Source: Oxalobacter formigenes
GTDB lineage: Bacteria; Pseudomonadota; Gammaproteobacteria; Burkholderiales; Burkholderiaceae_D
Assembly (NCBI RefSeq): GCF_027158485.1
Contig: NZ_JAMKYJ010000011.1
Direction: 5' to 3' (one strand)
Length of the DNA stretch: 64,000 nucleotides
Positions 53,995-63,369 of this stretch are shown piece by piece. Positions within the stretch are counted from its first letter, which is position 1; every line of letters starts with the position of its first letter. Under the pieces are notes generated by a model. It saw only the letters and a program-made list of their open reading frames with translations, was not told where the DNA came from and searched no databases. The translations under genes and the position numbers were made by a program.

Positions 53995-54321
53995 ATGGCT
54001 AACAATATCAAAACTATCAGCGATGCTTCCTTTGAAGCAGATGTATTGAAATCCGACAAACCTGTACTGGTCGATTTCTGGGCGGAATGGTGCGGTCCAT
54101 GCAAAATGATTGCTCCTATCGTCGATGAAGTCGCCTCCGAATATGCCGGCAAAGTCAATTTTACAAAGATGGATGTCGACTCCAACCCGGCAACGCCTGC
54201 AAAATTTGGCATTCGTGGCATTCCGACATTGATTTTGTTTAAAAATGGCGCTATTGTTTCGCAAAAAGTAGGAGCCTTGAGTAAAAGCCAGTTAACGGCT
54301 TTTATTGATAGCAATATCTGA
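53995..54321 (+). CDS. trxA: Thioredoxin
   Basis: The 108-residue protein has the redox site WCGPCK with Cys33 and Cys36 in FWAEWCGPCKM, the cis-proline in IRGIPTLILF and a normal length. It is the general cytosolic disulfide reductase, working with thioredoxin reductase, and supplies electrons to MsrB and ribonucleotide reductase among others. trxA directly before rho is a common arrangement in proteobacteria. Confidence 0.97.
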   Translation: MANNIKTISDASFEADVLKSDKPVLVDFWAEWCGPCKMIAPIVDEVASEYAGKVNFTKMDVDSNPATPAKFGIRGIPTLILFKNGAIVSQKVGALSKSQLTAFIDSNI

Positions 54322-54333
54322 TATCATCACGTC

Positions 54334-54356
54334 AATGGCGGCCCCGCCGCCATTTT
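54334..54356 (+). terminator. Hairpin between trxA and rho
   Basis: AATGGCGG (54334-54341) pairs with CCGCCATT (54347-54354), loop CCCCG, followed by a short T-run. Probable trxA terminator. Confidence 0.65.
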
Positions 54357-54431
54357 CAACCTTCATCATCAGTCTCCAACGATAAATCCCTTCTTGACTC
54401 TCTCTCGTTGTAAACCTTAAGTTTTAACATT

Positions 54432-55694
54432 ATGCATTTATCTGAATTAAAGTCTCTGCATGTCTCAGCACTGCTGGAAATGGCGCTTGGCCTCGAAATC
54501 GACAACGCTGCCCGTATGCGCAAACAGGAACTCATGTTTGCCATTCTGAAAAAACGTGCCAAGGCAGGCGAGCAGGTTTACGGTGACGGCGCGCTGGAAA
54601 TTCTTCCTGACGGCTTCGGCTTTCTCCGCTCCCCTGATGCCAGCTACATGGCATCCACCGACGATATCTACATTTCCCCATCACAAATCAGACGCTTCAA
54701 TCTCCACACAGGGGATTCCATTGAAGGCGAAGTCAGAACCCCGAAAGATGGCGAACGTTATTTCGCGCTGGTGAAAGTCGACAAGGTCAACGGCGCTCCT
54801 CCGGAACAGTCGAAACATCGTTTGCTGTTTGAAAACCTTACTCCGTTGCACCCTGATGAACCGTTGAAACTCGAACGGGAAATCAGTTCACAGGAAAACA
54901 TCACCGGCCGGATCATCGATATGATCGCCCCTATCGGCAAAGGCCAGCGCGGCTTGCTCGTCGCCTCTCCGAAATCCGGTAAAACCGTCATGTTGCAACA
55001 TATGGCTCATGCCATTACGACCAATCATCCTGACGTTACCCTGTTTGTTCTCCTGATCGACGAACGTCCTGAAGAAGTGACTGAAATGCAGCGTTCCGTC
55101 CGTGGTGAAGTCATCGCTTCCACGTTCGACGAACCGGCGACACGCCACGTTCAGGTTGCGGAAATGGTTCTTGAAAAGGCAAAACGTCTGGTTGAAATGA
55201 AAAAGGACGTCGTCATTCTTCTTGATTCCATCACCCGTCTGGCACGTGCATACAATACCGTCATTCCGGCTTCCGGCAAGGTTTTGACCGGTGGTGTCGA
55301 TGCCAACGCCCTCCAGCGTCCAAAACGTTTTTTCGGCGCTGCACGTAACGTGGAAGAAGGCGGTTCCCTGACCATCATCGCTACGGCACTTGTCGAAACG
55401 GGCAGCCGTATGGATGACGTGATTTACGAAGAATTCAAGGGTACCGGCAATATGGAAGTCCACCTGGAACGCCGTCTGGCTGAAAAACGGGTTTATCCAT
55501 CGATCAACCTGAACAAGTCCGGCACCCGTCGCGAAGAACTGCTGATCAAACCGGATCAGTTGCAGAAAATCTGGATTCTTCGCAAACTGCTTTACGGTAT
55601 GGATGAAATCGAGGCGATGGAATTCATTCTCGACAAGATGAAGGCAACCAAAAACAATGCCGACTTCTTCGACCTGATGCGTCGGGGTGGCTAG
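54432..55694 (+). CDS. rho: Transcription termination factor Rho
   Basis: The 420-residue protein begins MHLSELKSLHVSALLEMALG. It has the N-terminal helix bundle and CSD-like RNA-binding domain (GDGALEILPDGFGFLRSPDA), then the ATPase with Walker A SPKSGKTVMLQ and Walker B VVILLDSITRLARAYN. The hexamer pulls RNA out of transcribing polymerase. Length and motifs are standard. Confidence 0.98.
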   Translation: MHLSELKSLHVSALLEMALGLEIDNAARMRKQELMFAILKKRAKAGEQVYGDGALEILPDGFGFLRSPDASYMASTDDIYISPSQIRRFNLHTGDSIEGEVRTPKDGERYFALVKVDKVNGAPPEQSKHRLLFENLTPLHPDEPLKLEREISSQENITGRIIDMIAPIGKGQRGLLVASPKSGKTVMLQHMAHAITTNHPDVTLFVLLIDERPEEVTEMQRSVRGEVIASTFDEPATRHVQVAEMVLEKAKRLVEMKKDVVILLDSITRLARAYNTVIPASGKVLTGGVDANALQRPKRFFGAARNVEEGGSLTIIATALVETGSRMDDVIYEEFKGTGNMEVHLERRLAEKRVYPSINLNKSGTRREELLIKPDQLQKIWILRKLLYGMDEIEAMEFILDKMKATKNNADFFDLMRRGG

Positions 55695-55711
55695 TTTCAA
55701 AAAGCCTTTAT

Positions 55712-55748
55712 AAAAAAACGGTTACGTCGATTCGTAACCGTTTTTTTC
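55712..55748 (+). terminator. Intrinsic terminator after rho
   Basis: AAAAAAACGGTTACG (55712-55726) pairs with CGTAACCGTTTTTTT (55733-55747), loop TCGATT. Confidence 0.92.
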
Positions 55749-55975
55749 GGGTTAATGAAATTGCCGTGTTTTTCAATAATTATTCAAGTGCGGCCATCAA
55801 TCATTTGAATAAATGTTTTGATTTGCCATTTCAATAAGATCTTCATTAAATATATTGTAAATTTCGTTCAAATAATCGATTAATTGACTGATAATATATT
55901 CATTGTCCACAAATAAAATAATATTTTTAAGATCAATAAAAATATTTATAAGAAATACATTTCGGGGAGGTGAAA

Positions 55976-56389
55976 ATGGATCTTAAAGGAACACGCACGG
56001 AACAGAATCTGATCGACGCTTTTGCAAATGAAGCCCAATGTTCTGCCATATACGATTATGCCGGTCGTCGTGCCAGCGTCGAAGGGCACAACGATATCAG
56101 TGCAAAGCTGGAAACCAGTGCCAAAATCCGCCAGAATCAGGCCAGAGGCAACCTGCAGATTCTTCAGAAAAATCCGCTTACCGGGCTGTCGAACACCGTC
56201 ACGCGCCTGAATTTGCAATCGCTCATTTCTACGGCCACGAAAAACTATCACGACAAGTATTCCAAAATGGCAGAAGTAGCCCGTGATGAAGGTTTTGACG
56301 GGATTGCGGACTGGTTCGATACTCTGGCAAAAGCAGAACGCATGGAAGCCAGACTGTATGAAGACGCTTTGAAAACCCTGCTGGACTGA
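55976..56389 (+). CDS. Rubrerythrin-like protein lacking most di-iron ligands and the rubredoxin domain
   Basis: ATG 55976, behind a strong GGGGAGG, gives 137 residues; a GTG at 55970 is less likely. The sequence TEQNLIDAFANEAQCSAIYD and later MAEVARDEGFDGIADWFDTL align with rubrerythrin. In the classical protein seven Glu/His residues hold two irons. Here the first Glu is present (FANEAQ), but the ExxH and GENYE positions read differently (RQNQARG, TKNYHDK) and the last His is Glu (AERMEAR). The C-terminal rubredoxin domain is absent. It may be a non-iron structural or stress protein, or bind metal differently. Confidence 0.7.
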   Translation: MDLKGTRTEQNLIDAFANEAQCSAIYDYAGRRASVEGHNDISAKLETSAKIRQNQARGNLQILQKNPLTGLSNTVTRLNLQSLISTATKNYHDKYSKMAEVARDEGFDGIADWFDTLAKAERMEARLYEDALKTLLD

Positions 56390-56405
56390 GTGAGTCACAT
56401 GCTTG

Positions 56406-56439
56406 AAAAAAGGCAGATAATGAATATCTGCCTTTTTTG
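56406..56439 (+). terminator. Bidirectional terminator after the rubrerythrin-like gene
   Basis: AAAAAAGGCAGATA (56406-56419) pairs with TATCTGCCTTTTTT (56425-56438), loop ATGAA. It also serves the convergent downstream gene. Confidence 0.92.
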
Positions 56440-56444
56440 TTTTC

Positions 56445-57689
56445 TTATTCGCCGGGAAGAAGAATTTTGTGGTCCTTGCTGAACTGGTAATCCCGGAAAA
56501 TGTGTGCTGCATCCGGAAGTTCGTAAGACCCGTCACCCATTTGCCGGGTCGTTTCTTTCAAACGGTAGGTATAGTGCCCGCATGTCCAGACATTGTAGTT
56601 ACGCATATGGGTGCACAGGCAGATCTTGTCCTTCACAGCGATGATCTTGCCATCCGGACGTGATCCGAGTTCGCGATAATATTCGTCCAGATAAGCGCAT
56701 TTCCCGTTTTCCAGCAGATAACCATACGATTCACAATTGGGACGCAAACCGATCCCGATTGCCGGTGTTTTCTTCAGCATACGCATGGGATAACCGGTCG
56801 GCGATACCAGATTCACTTCAATGTCGTCTTCATTGGCAGAGAGATACGCCTGTTTGGCCTTGTCCGGCAAACCGCATTCTTTCGAAATGGTAAAGCGTGT
56901 TGCCACCTGAACGCCACCGACACCCTGTTCCATGAAAGAAACAGCGTCCGATCCGGTAAAGACACCCCCGGCGGCGATTAAGGGAATTTCCAGTTTTTCC
57001 GCCTTGAGATACTCGATAATCTCGCCCACGATGGTTTTCAGATCATACTTGGCCCAATCCAGCCCGAATCCAAGATGTCCTCCGGCCAGCGGACCTTCAA
57101 CGACCACATAATCAGGCAAACGGTTCAGCTTGGCGTTACGGCGCAGGAAAATCTGCAGGGCACGAACTGACGAGACGATAATGCCAAGCTTCACGTCACG
57201 AAAACGGGGATGATCTTCAATCAGCTTGAAAGAATTGGCGTGAAGGCCTGCTGCCAGGGTAATGCCATCGATTCCTGCATCCATCGCTGCGCGCAAACGG
57301 GCACGCAAGGTTTCGCGGGGCGCGTTCATCGTCAGCTTTTCCATGCAGTTGATGAAAATGAGACCGTCACCCTTCTTCTTTTCCATCGCACTGGCGACAT
57401 GCAGCCGGGTGGCTTCTTCAACTTCGCCCAGATTGAAAACGATACCGGATTTATCCTTCTGTCCGATCAGTGCCTTGAACTGGAAGGTTTTGTTCTTCGT
57501 ATAGCTTGTTCCAAAATAGCGATCGGCTGAATCCATCGACATCGCATCGGAGATATGACCGATGCCGCCGAGCCGTGCCGCTTCAAGTGCCAGTTTTTCG
57601 GTGGAGATATCAACTCCCATGCCACCAATTACGATGGGGACATACTCCTTTCCGTTCAATTTCAAACGGAAATCATCAACACATTTCAT
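56445..57689 (-). CDS. Nitronate monooxygenase / 2-nitropropane dioxygenase family flavoprotein
   Basis: The 414-residue protein has the FMN-binding TIM-barrel of the NMO family: PIVIGGMGVDISTEKLALEA at the N-terminus, GPLAGGHLGFG near residue 195 and the phosphate-binding AAGGVFTGSDAV. The usual family length is about 320-360. Here the C-terminus extends by about 70 residues with cysteines in CESYGYLLENGKC and CLCTHMRNYNVWTC, perhaps a metal site. Such extended members are often annotated as enoyl-ACP reductase FabK-like or nitronate monooxygenase. The exact substrate is not clear, and FabK activity is an alternative. Confidence 0.75.
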   Translation of the reverse strand: MKCVDDFRLKLNGKEYVPIVIGGMGVDISTEKLALEAARLGGIGHISDAMSMDSADRYFGTSYTKNKTFQFKALIGQKDKSGIVFNLGEVEEATRLHVASAMEKKKGDGLIFINCMEKLTMNAPRETLRARLRAAMDAGIDGITLAAGLHANSFKLIEDHPRFRDVKLGIIVSSVRALQIFLRRNAKLNRLPDYVVVEGPLAGGHLGFGLDWAKYDLKTIVGEIIEYLKAEKLEIPLIAAGGVFTGSDAVSFMEQGVGGVQVATRFTISKECGLPDKAKQAYLSANEDDIEVNLVSPTGYPMRMLKKTPAIGIGLRPNCESYGYLLENGKCAYLDEYYRELGSRPDGKIIAVKDKICLCTHMRNYNVWTCGHYTYRLKETTRQMGDGSYELPDAAHIFRDYQFSKDHKILLPGE

Positions 57690-57987
57690 CGCTATCCTTG
57701 GACTACTGTTAAAGTTAGGCGCCTTATTTTTGTTTCTTCTGAATAAAAGGGAGCCAAAAATATTGTAACTGCGTCGAACTTGCTTCTAAATAGCCCTAAT
57801 TTCATATTAATGCACTTGATGAACAAATATTTTCCATCGTGCACCACATCATGTCGATCGAGGCCTGACAAGCCAAACTGCACCATTATAATTTTACTTT
57901 ATGAATATGCAATACAAAAAAACGAAAACTGCATATAACCACCCGCAATGGTGGAATTACGATACAACAACTTTTTTGAAAATCACC
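57690..57987. other. Intergenic region between the NMO-family gene and usp
   Basis: This AT-rich stretch has no gene or strong hairpin visible. It should hold the promoter of the minus-strand NMO-family gene and the 3' end of usp. Confidence 0.45.
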
Positions 57988-58824
57988 TCAATGTGACATC
58001 AGCACAGGCATCGTTGCGTCACCGAGAACCGTTCTGGTTACGCCCCCAAGGAGAAACTCCCTGAAGCGCGTATGACCGTAGCCCCCCATCACCAGCAAAT
58101 CACAAGACTGCTCTTCTGCCAGTGCCAGTACAGCCGAACCGATGTTTTTATCCACCTGCGGCGGCAGCACTTCGACATTAATGCCGTGACGGGCCAGATA
58201 AACGGCAAGGTCGTGTCCGGCATGTTCCGCGTTGACATCGGGTTCCTTGTCGATATTGAACATGGCAATCTGTACGACATCGGCACGTCTTAAAACCGGA
58301 ATAGTATCCGCTACAGCGCGTGTCGCTTCCCGGCTGGCGTTCCAGCAAATCATAACCCTTTTTCCGACTTCTTTCCCGAACGACGACGGCACGATCAAAA
58401 CCGGACGACCGGCATTCATCATGACATATTCCGGAAAATCGGGTGCCACGACGGGAGAGGTTTCATGAAGGTCGGTCTGGCCGATGACGACGAGATCCGC
58501 AAAGCGGGACAAGAGACTGATTCCCTGATTCGCCTCACCATCCACGATGCGCCCTTCAAAGGAAGGCACACCCATTTTTTTCGCCTGCTCCTCGAATTCC
58601 TTTACGAAGGCCCCTGCACGATCATGCAGAAAGCGGAGATGGGAAGCGATGACAGGATCTTTCTCGTCGATATGCGCCTGCTGGAAGGTCAGGGTCGATA
58701 CACCGACCATGGCGGCGCCGATGAGAAAGGCGTCTTCGGCGATAGCCATCTGGCATGCGATGCGGATGCGTTCTTTCGCATGCGATTCCCTGTCCAGATG
58801 TACCAGAATTGTTTTGTATGACAT
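57988..58824 (-). CDS. Universal stress protein family (UspA-like) protein
   Basis: ATG 58824, behind GGGAG, gives 278 residues; a GTG start 6 bases upstream is less likely. The length suggests two Usp units, the second with the ATP-binding motif G-x2-G-x9-G-(S/T) seen in GGYGHTRFREFLLGGVT near the C-terminus. Universal stress proteins accumulate in stress and stationary phase and often bind ATP. The first half has the SYKTILVHLDRE start but a weaker motif. No clear operon partner; lysC lies upstream on the same strand with 85 bases between. Confidence 0.9.
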   Translation of the reverse strand: MSYKTILVHLDRESHAKERIRIACQMAIAEDAFLIGAAMVGVSTLTFQQAHIDEKDPVIASHLRFLHDRAGAFVKEFEEQAKKMGVPSFEGRIVDGEANQGISLLSRFADLVVIGQTDLHETSPVVAPDFPEYVMMNAGRPVLIVPSSFGKEVGKRVMICWNASREATRAVADTIPVLRRADVVQIAMFNIDKEPDVNAEHAGHDLAVYLARHGINVEVLPPQVDKNIGSAVLALAEEQSCDLLVMGGYGHTRFREFLLGGVTRTVLGDATMPVLMSH

Positions 58825-58909
58825 GATCACTCCCGTTCAGATTGATTGAGCAAGGAGAAGACAAGCTCGGTAGAAAAAAGGGGGACGACGAAAAACAGCC
58901 GCCCGGCTT

Positions 58910-60160
58910 TTACATTTGTTCCAGACCGAATGCCTTATGCAGTGCCCGTACAGCCAGTTCCATGTATTTTTCGTCAATGATGACGGAAATTTTGATTTCG
59001 GATGTCGAAATCATCAGGATATTGATACCTTCCTCGGAAAGTGTACCAAACATTTTCGATGCGACGCCGACATGGCTGCGCATGCCGATCCCGATAGCCG
59101 ATACTTTCGACACCTTGGCGTCCCCGATGATATCGGTAGCGCCGATTTCCGCCTTGATCTGGTTGTTCAGCAGATCCATTGCCCGGTTGTAATCCGGACG
59201 CGGGACGGTAAAGGTAAAATCTGTTTTCCCGTTGATCGACTGGTTCTGGATGATCATATCGACTTCGATATTGGCAGAAGCGATGGCACCCAGAATCCGG
59301 GAAGCGATACCCGGTCTGTCAGGAACCCCGACAACCGTAATTTTCGCTTCGTCACGGCTGAATGCAATTCCGGAGATAACAGTTTGTTCCATATGCGAGT
59401 CTTCTTCAAAAGTGATCAATGTGCCGGATTTGGCTTCTTCTTCGAGTGGAATGTCGGGATCGGTCATGGATGACAGTACGCGGGTGGGGACATGATAATT
59501 TCCCGCCAGTTCCACGGAACGCGTCTGCAGCACTTTCGACCCGAGCGACGCCATTTCAAGCATTTCTTCAAAGGTGATTTTTTTCAGTCTTCTGGCATCG
59601 GTCACGACACGTGGATCGGTTGTATAAACGCCATCGACGTCGGTATAAATCAGGCATTCCGCTGCCTTTAAGGCAGCGGCAACCGCTACGGCAGACGTAT
59701 CGGAACCACCCCGTCCCAGAGTGGTGATATTGCCGTCTTCACTGATGCCCTGAAAACCGGCAATGATGACCACTTTTCCGGCATCGAGGTTTTCCCTGAT
59801 TTTTTCCTCGTCGATGGACTGGATACGCGCCTTGGTATGGGAGGTATCGGTCTTGACAGGAACCTGCCAGCCGGTGAAGGAGACCGCCTGTTTTCCCTGC
59901 TGCATCAATGCCATCGACAACAAACCGACCGAAACCTGTTCGCCGGTCGACGTGACCATATCGAGTTCGCGCTGGTCAGGCTCCGGCATGATTTCCTTTG
60001 CCAGTCCGATCAGACGGTTTGTTTCACCCGACATGGCGGATGGAACGACGACAACCTGATGACCCGCGTTGTGCCATTTGGCGACACGCCGGGCGACGTT
60101 CTTGATGCGGTCGATCGACCCCATCGATGTCCCGCCATATTTGTGAACGACTAGAGCCAT
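58910..60160 (-). CDS. lysC: Aspartate kinase
   Basis: The 416-residue protein starts MALVVHKYGGTSMGSIDRI, with the aspartokinase signature KYGGTS. It has the catalytic domain to about residue 240 and two C-terminal ACT domains (from about 265 and 345) that should bind Lys and/or Thr for feedback control. It phosphorylates aspartate in the pathway to lysine, threonine and methionine. Many relatives have a tRNA-Ser after lysC; none was found here. It belongs to the accA-tilS-lysC group. Confidence 0.96.
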   Translation of the reverse strand: MALVVHKYGGTSMGSIDRIKNVARRVAKWHNAGHQVVVVPSAMSGETNRLIGLAKEIMPEPDQRELDMVTSTGEQVSVGLLSMALMQQGKQAVSFTGWQVPVKTDTSHTKARIQSIDEEKIRENLDAGKVVIIAGFQGISEDGNITTLGRGGSDTSAVAVAAALKAAECLIYTDVDGVYTTDPRVVTDARRLKKITFEEMLEMASLGSKVLQTRSVELAGNYHVPTRVLSSMTDPDIPLEEEAKSGTLITFEEDSHMEQTVISGIAFSRDEAKITVVGVPDRPGIASRILGAIASANIEVDMIIQNQSINGKTDFTFTVPRPDYNRAMDLLNNQIKAEIGATDIIGDAKVSKVSAIGIGMRSHVGVASKMFGTLSEEGINILMISTSEIKISVIIDEKYMELAVRALHKAFGLEQM

Positions 60161-60264
60161 ATAATTTTTATGAATAAAAAATAAGAAAAAGTTCAGCTTT
60201 TAACTTTACCGTTTGAGGTGAAATTTAACAAGACATACTGCCAACGGCAGCATAAAAAAAGGCA

Positions 60265-61686
60265 TTATGTATCACGTTCCCATCTGATCTGCACACATTT
60301 TCCGTTTTTTTTCAGACGAGATGCGCTGATACCGATTCCGGCAACATAAACGAGATCGTCCTCAAAAAATACCAGCGGCAGGAATTGTCTTTCCCATGAG
60401 GGTATGCCCCGATCCTGACAAAGCGCTTTCAGTGTTTTGGTGGGCCTGCCCGCCAGTTTCAGTTTGGCGCTTCCCCGGTACGGTTCGATTCTCAGTTTTC
60501 GCCTTTGCAGCCAGTCGATATCGAATCCCGTTTCACTCTCTTCAAAATATAGCGTTCCATGCCATTGATGAAGCCTGAACCTGTTTTCGCCGTGCCACTG
60601 GATTTCGAGCGGATGAGGCTGATTGCCAGTTGACTCAACTGTCCTGCCAAGCGAAATGTTCTGGCGATAACGCCGGATCGTATAACCGTCCAGAATCAGG
60701 TCAATCTGCGCGTCTTCACGTGCTTCCAGCAGCTGTTCTCTGGCCTGCACAAGCCATGCTGTCGAAGGCATGCGCACACGACTGGCCGCAAGCCAGTAGC
60801 GGAGCAGATTATCGATCCTTTCCCGATTCAATAAACGCAGCTGCTCCAGATTCAGGCTGTTCTTTCCTGATGTGCAGGCTTCAAAATCTTTTTTCGCCAC
60901 TTCCTCCAGCAGGCGCCGGGCGGAGCCTGCATGCTGCGCCGTCCGGAACAGACGTTTCTGAAATCCCGGGAAAAGGTCTTCCAGTACCGGAACCAGCCTG
61001 TGACGGATGGCGTTGCGCGTATAGGCCACATCGTCATTCGAATCGTCATCGATATGCGTTATGCCCGCTTCCACAAGCCATGAAGCCAGTTCCTTGCGTG
61101 AAACAGAAAGAAGCGGCCGCCCCAGAAAAAGCGTTTCATCTCCGAGAAGTTCCGGTGAGTGAGAGCTCGCTTCCATGCCTGACAAGCCTGCGACGCCTGT
61201 GCCACGCATCAATTGAAGCAATACCGTTTCAACCTGATCGTCTTCATGGTGAGCCGTCAGTAAAAGAGGAATGTCATGCTTGCGGCACATCTCTCCCAGT
61301 GCCCGGTAGCGTTTTTCCCGGGCCTCGGCCTCGATTCCGTCGCCACTTTGAGGGTCAATTTGCACCCGTTGGCTATCGAAAGAGACGCCCAGCCGTATAC
61401 ATTCGTTTTCACAATGGGCCAGCCAGTCATCCGCATGAGGGTTCAATCCATGATGAACGTGAAAAGCGAAGAGTGCGCAATCGTTTTCGATGGCAAAACG
61501 ATGGGCAAGATGCAACAAGACGCTCGAATCCAGCCCTCCGCTGTATGCGATGGCTATACGTGCATTTTTCAGCGATTCCTTCAAGGAAAACGATACGGAA
61601 GCTTTTGCGTCTTCCATACGAAAAACGCGCGTCAGAATGGCTTCCAACGCGCGATCAAATTCTTTTTCGACAGCAGGATTATGCAA
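60265..61686 (-). CDS. tilS: tRNA(Ile)-lysidine synthetase
   Basis: The 473-residue protein, from a TTG start at 61686-61684 located 11 bases after the accA stop, has the PP-loop SGGLDSS (residues 49-55), the TilS core with ETVLLQLMRGTGVAGLSGM, and the C-terminal TilS domain. It converts C34 of the CAU tRNA-Ile to lysidine. The first ATG is at 61617 and would remove 23 residues, including FDRALEAILTRVF, which looks like the family N-terminus. Hence the TTG is favoured, but the choice is uncertain. Confidence 0.94.
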   Translation of the reverse strand: MHNPAVEKEFDRALEAILTRVFRMEDAKASVSFSLKESLKNARIAIAYSGGLDSSVLLHLAHRFAIENDCALFAFHVHHGLNPHADDWLAHCENECIRLGVSFDSQRVQIDPQSGDGIEAEAREKRYRALGEMCRKHDIPLLLTAHHEDDQVETVLLQLMRGTGVAGLSGMEASSHSPELLGDETLFLGRPLLSVSRKELASWLVEAGITHIDDDSNDDVAYTRNAIRHRLVPVLEDLFPGFQKRLFRTAQHAGSARRLLEEVAKKDFEACTSGKNSLNLEQLRLLNRERIDNLLRYWLAASRVRMPSTAWLVQAREQLLEAREDAQIDLILDGYTIRRYRQNISLGRTVESTGNQPHPLEIQWHGENRFRLHQWHGTLYFEESETGFDIDWLQRRKLRIEPYRGSAKLKLAGRPTKTLKALCQDRGIPSWERQFLPLVFFEDDLVYVAGIGISASRLKKNGKCVQIRWERDT

Positions 61687-61697
61687 AACAATCGCCT

Positions 61698-62672
61698 TTA
61701 TTTAGCCTGTTCACTATCTTTGAACTGACCGTAATTCAGCCATTTTTCCTGCCGTGCAGCGATCAATTCATCAATCGGAATATCCTGAATCTGACGATAG
61801 GCTTCTGCCAGTTCGCGTTTCAAGGTCGCTGCAATCGCTTTGAAATCGCGATGCGCGCCGCCCAGTGGTTCATCGATGATCTTGTCGATCAGGCCAATCG
61901 ATTTCAGGCGCTGTGCCGTCAGGCCCAGGGCTTCAGCGGCTTCATTGGCGCGTTCGGCGGTTTTCCACAAGATGGAAGCGCAGCCTTCAGGCGAAATGAC
62001 GGAATAAACGGAGTACTGCAACATCTGGATGGTATCGGCTACGGCAATCGCCAATGCGCCACCGGAACCGCCTTCACCGATAATCGTGGCGATGACAGGC
62101 ACTTTCAGGTCGGCCATGGCAAACAGGTTTTTGCCGATCGCTTCGGACTGTCCACGTTCTTCCGCGTCAATCCCCGGGAATGCGCCCGGCGTGTCGACGA
62201 AAGTAAAGATGGGCAATTTGAATTTTTCAGCCATACGCATCAGGCGCAAGGCCTTGCGGTAACCTTCCGGACGCGGCATCCCGAAATTACGGAAACTCCG
62301 TTCCTTGACGTCACGGCCTTTCTGGTGCCCCATGACGACACATGGAATACCGTTGAAACGGGCAAGTCCGCCCACGATAGCCGGATCATCCGCAAATGCA
62401 CGATCGCCATGAAGCTCATGGAAATCGGTGAAAATCTCGTTGATATAGTCCAGCGTATAAGGCCGGTTCGGATGGCGGGCAATCTGCGAAACCTGCCATG
62501 GCGTCAGTTTGGAATAAATTTCCTTGGTCAGCTGCTGGCTTTTTTTCATCAGCCGCGAAATTTCTTCGGAAATATCGACAGCCGAATCATCCTGAACGAA
62601 ACGCAATTCTTCAATTTTTGCGTCCAGTTCAGCGATGGGTTGCTCGAAGCTGAGAAAATTCGTTTTAGCCAC
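61698..62672 (-). CDS. accA: Acetyl-CoA carboxylase carboxyltransferase subunit alpha
   Basis: The 324-residue protein (MAKTNFLSFEQPIAELDAKI) is full-length AccA. It has the conserved DTPGAFPGIDAEERGQSEAI and IGEGGSGGALAIAVAD regions, with a glycine-rich CoA/oxyanion segment. With AccD it transfers the carboxyl group from biotin to acetyl-CoA, making malonyl-CoA for fatty acids. The start follows AAGGAG. Confidence 0.97.
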   Translation of the reverse strand: MAKTNFLSFEQPIAELDAKIEELRFVQDDSAVDISEEISRLMKKSQQLTKEIYSKLTPWQVSQIARHPNRPYTLDYINEIFTDFHELHGDRAFADDPAIVGGLARFNGIPCVVMGHQKGRDVKERSFRNFGMPRPEGYRKALRLMRMAEKFKLPIFTFVDTPGAFPGIDAEERGQSEAIGKNLFAMADLKVPVIATIIGEGGSGGALAIAVADTIQMLQYSVYSVISPEGCASILWKTAERANEAAEALGLTAQRLKSIGLIDKIIDEPLGGAHRDFKAIAATLKRELAEAYRQIQDIPIDELIAARQEKWLNYGQFKDSEQAK

Positions 62673-62724
62673 ACTATCTCCTTAAACCGACTGCAAGGCT
62701 CAAGCAGTCGCGAAAATTAATTTT

Positions 62725-63369
62725 TCAGTATTCTACCGGAAGTGGTGTCAAACTGCGCCACAAATACCATGTTGCGACAGTACACCACGGTTCCCATTTC
62801 CCTGCAATTTCTTGCACGTCTTTTTTGCCGATGTCTTTACCGGAAAAATAAGACATGCTGATTCCTTTCAACAAGCCGACATCGTCTAACGGCAATACGT
62901 TTGGCCGCATCAGATTGAATATCAAAAACATCTCGGCAGTCCAGCGCCCGATCCCGCGAACCTGCGTCAGGTCGGCAATAATTTCTTCATCCGGCATATC
63001 GGGCCATTGATCGGCCTGAATTTTACGCTCGACAAAATGAAACGCCAAATCTTTCAGATATTCCACTTTCCGTCTGGATAAACCGGCAGCGGAAAGCATT
63101 TCTGCACTGGCAGTCATGATTTCTTCAGGAGAACTGGCCGGGCAAACCAGCAGGAAACGCTTCCAGATGGAATCCGCTGCCTTGACTGAAATCTGCTGTC
63201 CGACAATCGACCGGGCCAGTGTCTGAAAAGGTTCTCCACGGGTTTGCAAACGATCCTTGCCCGAGGTGGCAATCAGCTTTTGCATGATGGGGTCGCGCAT
63301 CCCCAATTCTGCGCATGCCCGATCCCAGCACCCCTCATCGAGCATGGAAATCGTTTGCCCGTCTGTCAT
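62725..63369 (-). CDS. HhH-GPD base-excision DNA glycosylase (3-methyladenine type)
   Basis: The 214-residue protein has the HhH-GPD fold: LTQVRGIGRWTAEMFLIFNL (helix-hairpin-helix), then LPLDDVGL. The second aspartate there aligns with the catalytic Asp238 of E. coli AlkA. No Fe-S cysteine loop is present, so it belongs to the AlkA-like group excising alkylated bases. Its ATG is the first base after the cysS stop. Its place between cysS and accA is conserved in Burkholderiales. Confidence 0.92.
   Translation of the reverse strand: MTDGQTISMLDEGCWDRACAELGMRDPIMQKLIATSGKDRLQTRGEPFQTLARSIVGQQISVKAADSIWKRFLLVCPASSPEEIMTASAEMLSAAGLSRRKVEYLKDLAFHFVERKIQADQWPDMPDEEIIADLTQVRGIGRWTAEMFLIFNLMRPNVLPLDDVGLLKGISMSYFSGKDIGKKDVQEIAGKWEPWCTVATWYLWRSLTPLPVEY

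Noticed and set aside
60630..62720. Plus-strand open frame of almost 700 codons opposite tilS and accA
   Set aside because: It is antisense to two clear genes with strong family motifs. Its protein is low-complexity and resembles no family; long antisense frames are common in this base composition.
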